A stretch of 42,175 nucleotides of DNA from an uncultured Mogibacterium sp. (GTDB taxonomy: Bacteria > Bacillota > Clostridia > Peptostreptococcales > Anaerovoracaceae): positions 1 through 42,175 of the forward strand of contig NZ_CALISE010000015.1 of assembly GCF_938041965.1 (NCBI RefSeq), given 5' to 3'. Below are positions 39,544 to 42,175 of the stretch, piece by piece. Position numbers and translations under genes: made by a program. The notes beneath the pieces are model-generated. The model ran no database searches. It was not told the origin of the DNA and saw only the letters and a list, made by a program, of their open reading frames with translations. The number at the start of each line of letters is the position of its first letter. The first letter of the stretch is position 1.

Positions 39544-40989
39544 ATGATTACTAAAAGAACGGGGAAAGATGCACAGGTTGAGATGGCATCTATTGAACAA
39601 TTAGTTCCAGCTGACCACCTTCTACGAAAAATAGATGAATATATTGATTTCTCGTTTATCTACGAACTTGTTGAGGAAAAGTATTCGCCAGATAATGGTA
39701 GACCAAGCATTGATCCAGTAACCTTAATTAAGATTCCAATTATTCAGTATTTGTTTGGGATACGGAGTATGCGCCAAACAATTAAGGAAATTGAAGTTAA
39801 TATGGCATACCGTTGGTTTTTGGGGCTTGGTTTTCATGACCATGTGCCTCATTTCAGCACTTTCGGCAAGAACTACAAACGCAGATTTGAAGGAAGTGAC
39901 CTCTTTGAAGAAATATTCCAGAAGATACTCTTTCAGTGTATTAAATATGGACTTGTAGATACCAACACATTATTTATAGATGCTACTCACGTAAAAGCTG
40001 CAGCAAACAGGAAGAAATCAAAGAAGATTCTTGTTGCAAAGAAGGCTGCGAGGTATTACGACCAACAGCTTAGAGAAGAAATTAATGCTGACAGAGAGGC
40101 ACATGAAAAAAAGCCTTTGAAAGAAAAAGATAGTGATGATGATTTAGATGGAGGGGAAGCAGCTCAAACAAAAGAACAGAAACAAAGCACTACCGACCCT
40201 GAAAGTGGTTGGTTTCACAAAGGTGAACACAAAGAAGTCTTTGCATATGGAATAGAAACAGCATGTGACAAGCATGGATGGGTACTTGGTTATACGGTTC
40301 ACCCTGGAAATGAACATGATAGTAAAACCTTCCCGTATATATATGAAAAATTAAAGAACTTTAAAACAGACGTAATGGTAATGGATTCAGGATACAAAAA
40401 TCCACCAATTGCAAAGATGCTTATTGATGATGGGATAACACCGATATTCCCTTACAAAGCCCCAATGACAAAAAAGGGATTTTTTAAAAAATATGAATAT
40501 GTTTATGATGAATATTACGATTGCTATATCTGTCCAAATAACCATGAGTTGAAGTACTCAACAACGAATCGAGAGGGATACAGGGAGTACAAAAGTACTC
40601 CTAAGTTCTGTGAAAGTTGCCCTTACATTTCTCGCTGCACGGAAAGTAAGAACCACCAGAAACTTATTACGCGACATATTTGGGCAGACTACATGGAAAT
40701 AGTTGAGGACATACGTCTTACACCAAAAGGTAAAGAACTCTATAGGAAACGAAAAGAGACAATAGAACGGATATTCGGGACGGCAAAAGAGTACCACGGA
40801 ATGAGATATACCCAACAAATTGGCAATGAAAAAATGGCTATGAAAACAGGCCTGACCTTTGCGTGTATGAACATGAAAAAGCTGGCTAAGATATTGAGTA
40901 ACAGGGCCAGAAAAGGACATAATGGAGAGCTATTATCTAATTATTTTTATATTTTATCCCAGATAATTTTAAGATTTCAGTTTTCTTAA
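39544..40989 (+). CDS. IS1182-family transposase
   Basis: DDE transposase that mobilises its own element. The 481-residue protein begins with the DUF772-type N-terminal domain (VPADHLLRKIDEYIDFSFIY, then PVTLIKIPIIQYLFGIRSMR). The catalytic core follows: Asp in LFIDATHVKAAAN, Asp in VMVMDSGYKNP and Glu in RKETIERIFGTAKEYHGMRY. A cysteine-rich insert (CYICPNN, CESCPYISRC) separates the last two. The centre (about 165-220) is Lys/Glu-rich. The reading frame is complete; AAGGAGG precedes the ATG. Confidence 0.96.
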   Translation: MITKRTGKDAQVEMASIEQLVPADHLLRKIDEYIDFSFIYELVEEKYSPDNGRPSIDPVTLIKIPIIQYLFGIRSMRQTIKEIEVNMAYRWFLGLGFHDHVPHFSTFGKNYKRRFEGSDLFEEIFQKILFQCIKYGLVDTNTLFIDATHVKAAANRKKSKKILVAKKAARYYDQQLREEINADREAHEKKPLKEKDSDDDLDGGEAAQTKEQKQSTTDPESGWFHKGEHKEVFAYGIETACDKHGWVLGYTVHPGNEHDSKTFPYIYEKLKNFKTDVMVMDSGYKNPPIAKMLIDDGITPIFPYKAPMTKKGFFKKYEYVYDEYYDCYICPNNHELKYSTTNREGYREYKSTPKFCESCPYISRCTESKNHQKLITRHIWADYMEIVEDIRLTPKGKELYRKRKETIERIFGTAKEYHGMRYTQQIGNEKMAMKTGLTFACMNMKKLAKILSNRARKGHNGELLSNYFYILSQIILRFQFS

Positions 40990-40997
40990 GCAAAAGA

Positions 40998-41027
40998 AAA
41001 GCCTAAGCTCGATTGAGCCTAGGCTTT
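40998..41027. terminator. terminator inside the right end of the IS1182 element
   Basis: AAAGCCTAAGCTC / GAGCCTAGGCTTT with one mismatch and a GATT loop. Confidence 0.75.
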
Positions 41028-41039
41028 GTCTACGGTCTG

Positions 41040-41061
41040 AACAATATATTTTATTATTGTT
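41040..41061. repeat. right copy of the 22-bp target-site duplication
   Basis: Identical to 39337-39358; immediately follows the right end of the element. Confidence 0.93.
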
Positions 41062-41829
41062 ATTATATGTGCGTTGATTTTTAAAAAAAGTTTAAATGGA
41101 AGGTGGTGGCTATTTGTTGTTCCAGCAATCTCTTTACTTGCTCATATTTCAAATAGAGTAAACAATCAAATAAAAAAGAAATCTGCAGTAGAGCGTGTGG
41201 TCGATAAAAAAATGCAGATTGCTTTTTTTGATTTGCTTAATCAAATGTTATTTGCCATTTTTGTTTGTGCAGTATATCCGAATTTTGGTAAAGTTTTATT
41301 AGGACTGGTTATAATGATATCTTACCCTAGATATGTTTTTAAAAGCTTAGGGATTGATAAAATACAAAAGTTCATTTGTATAGCGGGATTTATGTTCATG
41401 TGTTGGCTTGACATTAATAAACTAACGATACTTACGACAATAGTCACAATTTTAATGTATGTTCTTAATTTTGAAAACTTCAAAATATTAGTTAAGCTTT
41501 TTTTTAATATAGAAATTTCTAAAAACTTACAAAATAAGCAGAAACTAGCAAAATACAATTTTACTATTGTGATTATAATTTTTGTAATTATATTGACTGC
41601 GTATATTACAGACTGCTATTCCCAAAGCATATTTGATGTGATTTATTTTAGAGTTTTTAAGCATGACAGTTCATTATGTGATACAGTAATTAATTTTTGT
41701 GGCAAAGGTATAGATAAGATATTTATATCGGAAATTATCTTATTAACCATCATTATTATATACAAAACGAATAAAGAACAAATAAAGGGATTAATAAAAA
41801 GAACTTTTGTTAGCAAGATAGATGATTGA
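41040..41829 (+). pseudogene. 3' part of the interrupted membrane-protein gene
   Basis: The frame is open from just after the element and continues ITIYFIIVIICALIFKKSLN, then GRWWLFVVPAISLLAHISNR, to the TAA/TGA region at 41829. Joined to 39275-39358 after removing the element and one repeat copy, it gives a continuous 283-codon gene. The product would have about eight hydrophobic helices and a lysine-rich tail, with no family I can name. A TTG at 41074 could give a shortened product, but it has no ribosome binding site. The region is much more AT-rich than the rest of the window. Confidence 0.82.
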
Positions 41830-42097
41830 AGAGAATAAGACAATACATAGACCTAATTTGTATAAAATCTGTTGAAAAAATAAGATGTAATTCTGAAAGT
41901 ATAAAAACTAATATTAAATATATTTAATACTCAATATAAATGTTCATAACCTATTTGATGATAGGCTTAACTCAATGAACTAATTGTGGATTGTGCATTA
42001 GTCAATGATGTGAGACCTAATCTGTAACAAAGAAAAAGGTCATATGATATCATAGAATGAATTTTACCAAAGTGAGTGATAACATTATTCGAAAAAG
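41830..42097. other. AT-rich stretch without a recognised gene
   Basis: No frame with a ribosome binding site and no strong hairpin was found between the split membrane gene and the window edge. It probably contains the outer end of the element whose transposase tail begins at 42098. Confidence 0.4.
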
Positions 42098-42175
42098 TTA
42101 TGCTTGTAGTTGAGAGCGTTTTTCAATAGGAGATATCCAGCCAAGTACAGCCATGGGAATCCTATTGGAACGACG
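42098..42175 (-). pseudogene. possible IS3-family transposase, C-terminal end cut by the window
   Basis: On the minus strand the frame entering from the edge reads RRSNRIPMAVLGWISPIEKR, SQLQA, then TAA (42100-42098). The R-x-x-x-x-L-x-W/G-x-S/T-P pattern resembles the tail of IS3-type OrfB transposases (YNxxRxxxxLxxxSPxEyR). Only 25 residues are visible, so the call is tentative and integrity cannot be judged. Confidence 0.4.

Larger units (their letters stand above)
39359..41039 (+). mobile_element. IS1182-family insertion sequence, complete
   Basis: The element is 1681 bp. The left end reads CAGACTGTAGACAAAG and the right end, on the minus strand, CAGACCGTAGACAAAG (one mismatch). It is bounded by a 22-bp direct repeat. 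Hairpin terminators sit just inside both ends (39371-39400 and 40998-41027), insulating its gene and blocking transcription of the host gene it interrupts. One intact transposase gene fills it, so the copy is probably still functional. Confidence 0.93.

Overview
The window looks like chromosome from a low-to-medium-GC anaerobic Firmicute of class Clostridia, plausibly the Mogibacterium / Eubacterium infirmum / Anaerovoracaceae neighbourhood. The assignment is an inference from AT-rich intergenic DNA, strong AGGAGG-type ribosome binding sites, the rpsF-ssb-rpsR order, formimidoyl-folate and nickel/NPN-cofactor genes, a sortase-anchored giant surface protein and a UGA-recoded selenoprotein. No tRNA, rRNA, CRISPR array or prophage was seen.

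Layout. 1-530: remains of two transposases (ISL3-type on minus, IS3-type on plus) and a cluster of hairpins. 773-3797: glutamate/GABA antiporter plus glutamate decarboxylase (acid resistance), ending in a terminator. 3890-4263: intergenic stretch carrying a 3'-end relic of a surface-protein gene. 4264-8795: plsC-like acyltransferase (minus), dtd, and a 1008-residue cell-wall anchored protein. 8979-11149: a GlnK/GlnL (YcbA/YcbB)-like two-component system. 11302-13440: a DMT-family exporter and a TIGR00300 / ornithine-cyclodeaminase-like protein. 13632-20897: DUF3842 protein, a complete nickel-type Opp ABC importer (NikB, NikC, NikA and a fused NikDE ATPase), then larE and larB. This is a metal-uptake and nickel-pincer-nucleotide cofactor locus, but larC and larA are not in the window. 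21093-22215: rpsF-ssb-rpsR with a promoter and a leader hairpin that matches the S6:S18 autoregulatory motif.

22368-28664 is patchier: an orphan 127-residue gene, a cupin protein, a cyclodeaminase-type folate enzyme, a decayed 3' fragment of an MMPL-partner gene, a telomere-like heptamer repeat, a TPR protein, an IS256-family element with a frameshifted transposase abutting a small zinc-ribbon gene, then TfoX-like and VOC-family genes. 28838-33976 is a coherent export module: a TetR repressor divergent from an MMPL transporter and its secreted Leu-x-x-Gly heptad-repeat partner, with a perfect 23-bp palindrome over the -35 box. 34068-38240: YitT-family membrane protein, ndk, a LysR regulator and a MetY-type sulfhydrylase.

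The most striking part is the right end. At 38666-39193 two reading frames joined by one in-frame TGA form a CC/Se-motif selenoprotein (Sec30-Cys31) with a bacterial SECIS-like hairpin just after the TGA. Its C-terminus carries what looks like a winged-helix DNA-binding domain, suggesting a selenium- or redox-responsive regulator. Directly downstream, a membrane-protein gene has been split by an intact IS1182-family element (39359-41039). The 22-bp target duplication is palindromic, and removing the element plus one repeat copy restores one reading frame of 283 codons. The window ends in what may be another IS3-type transposase tail.
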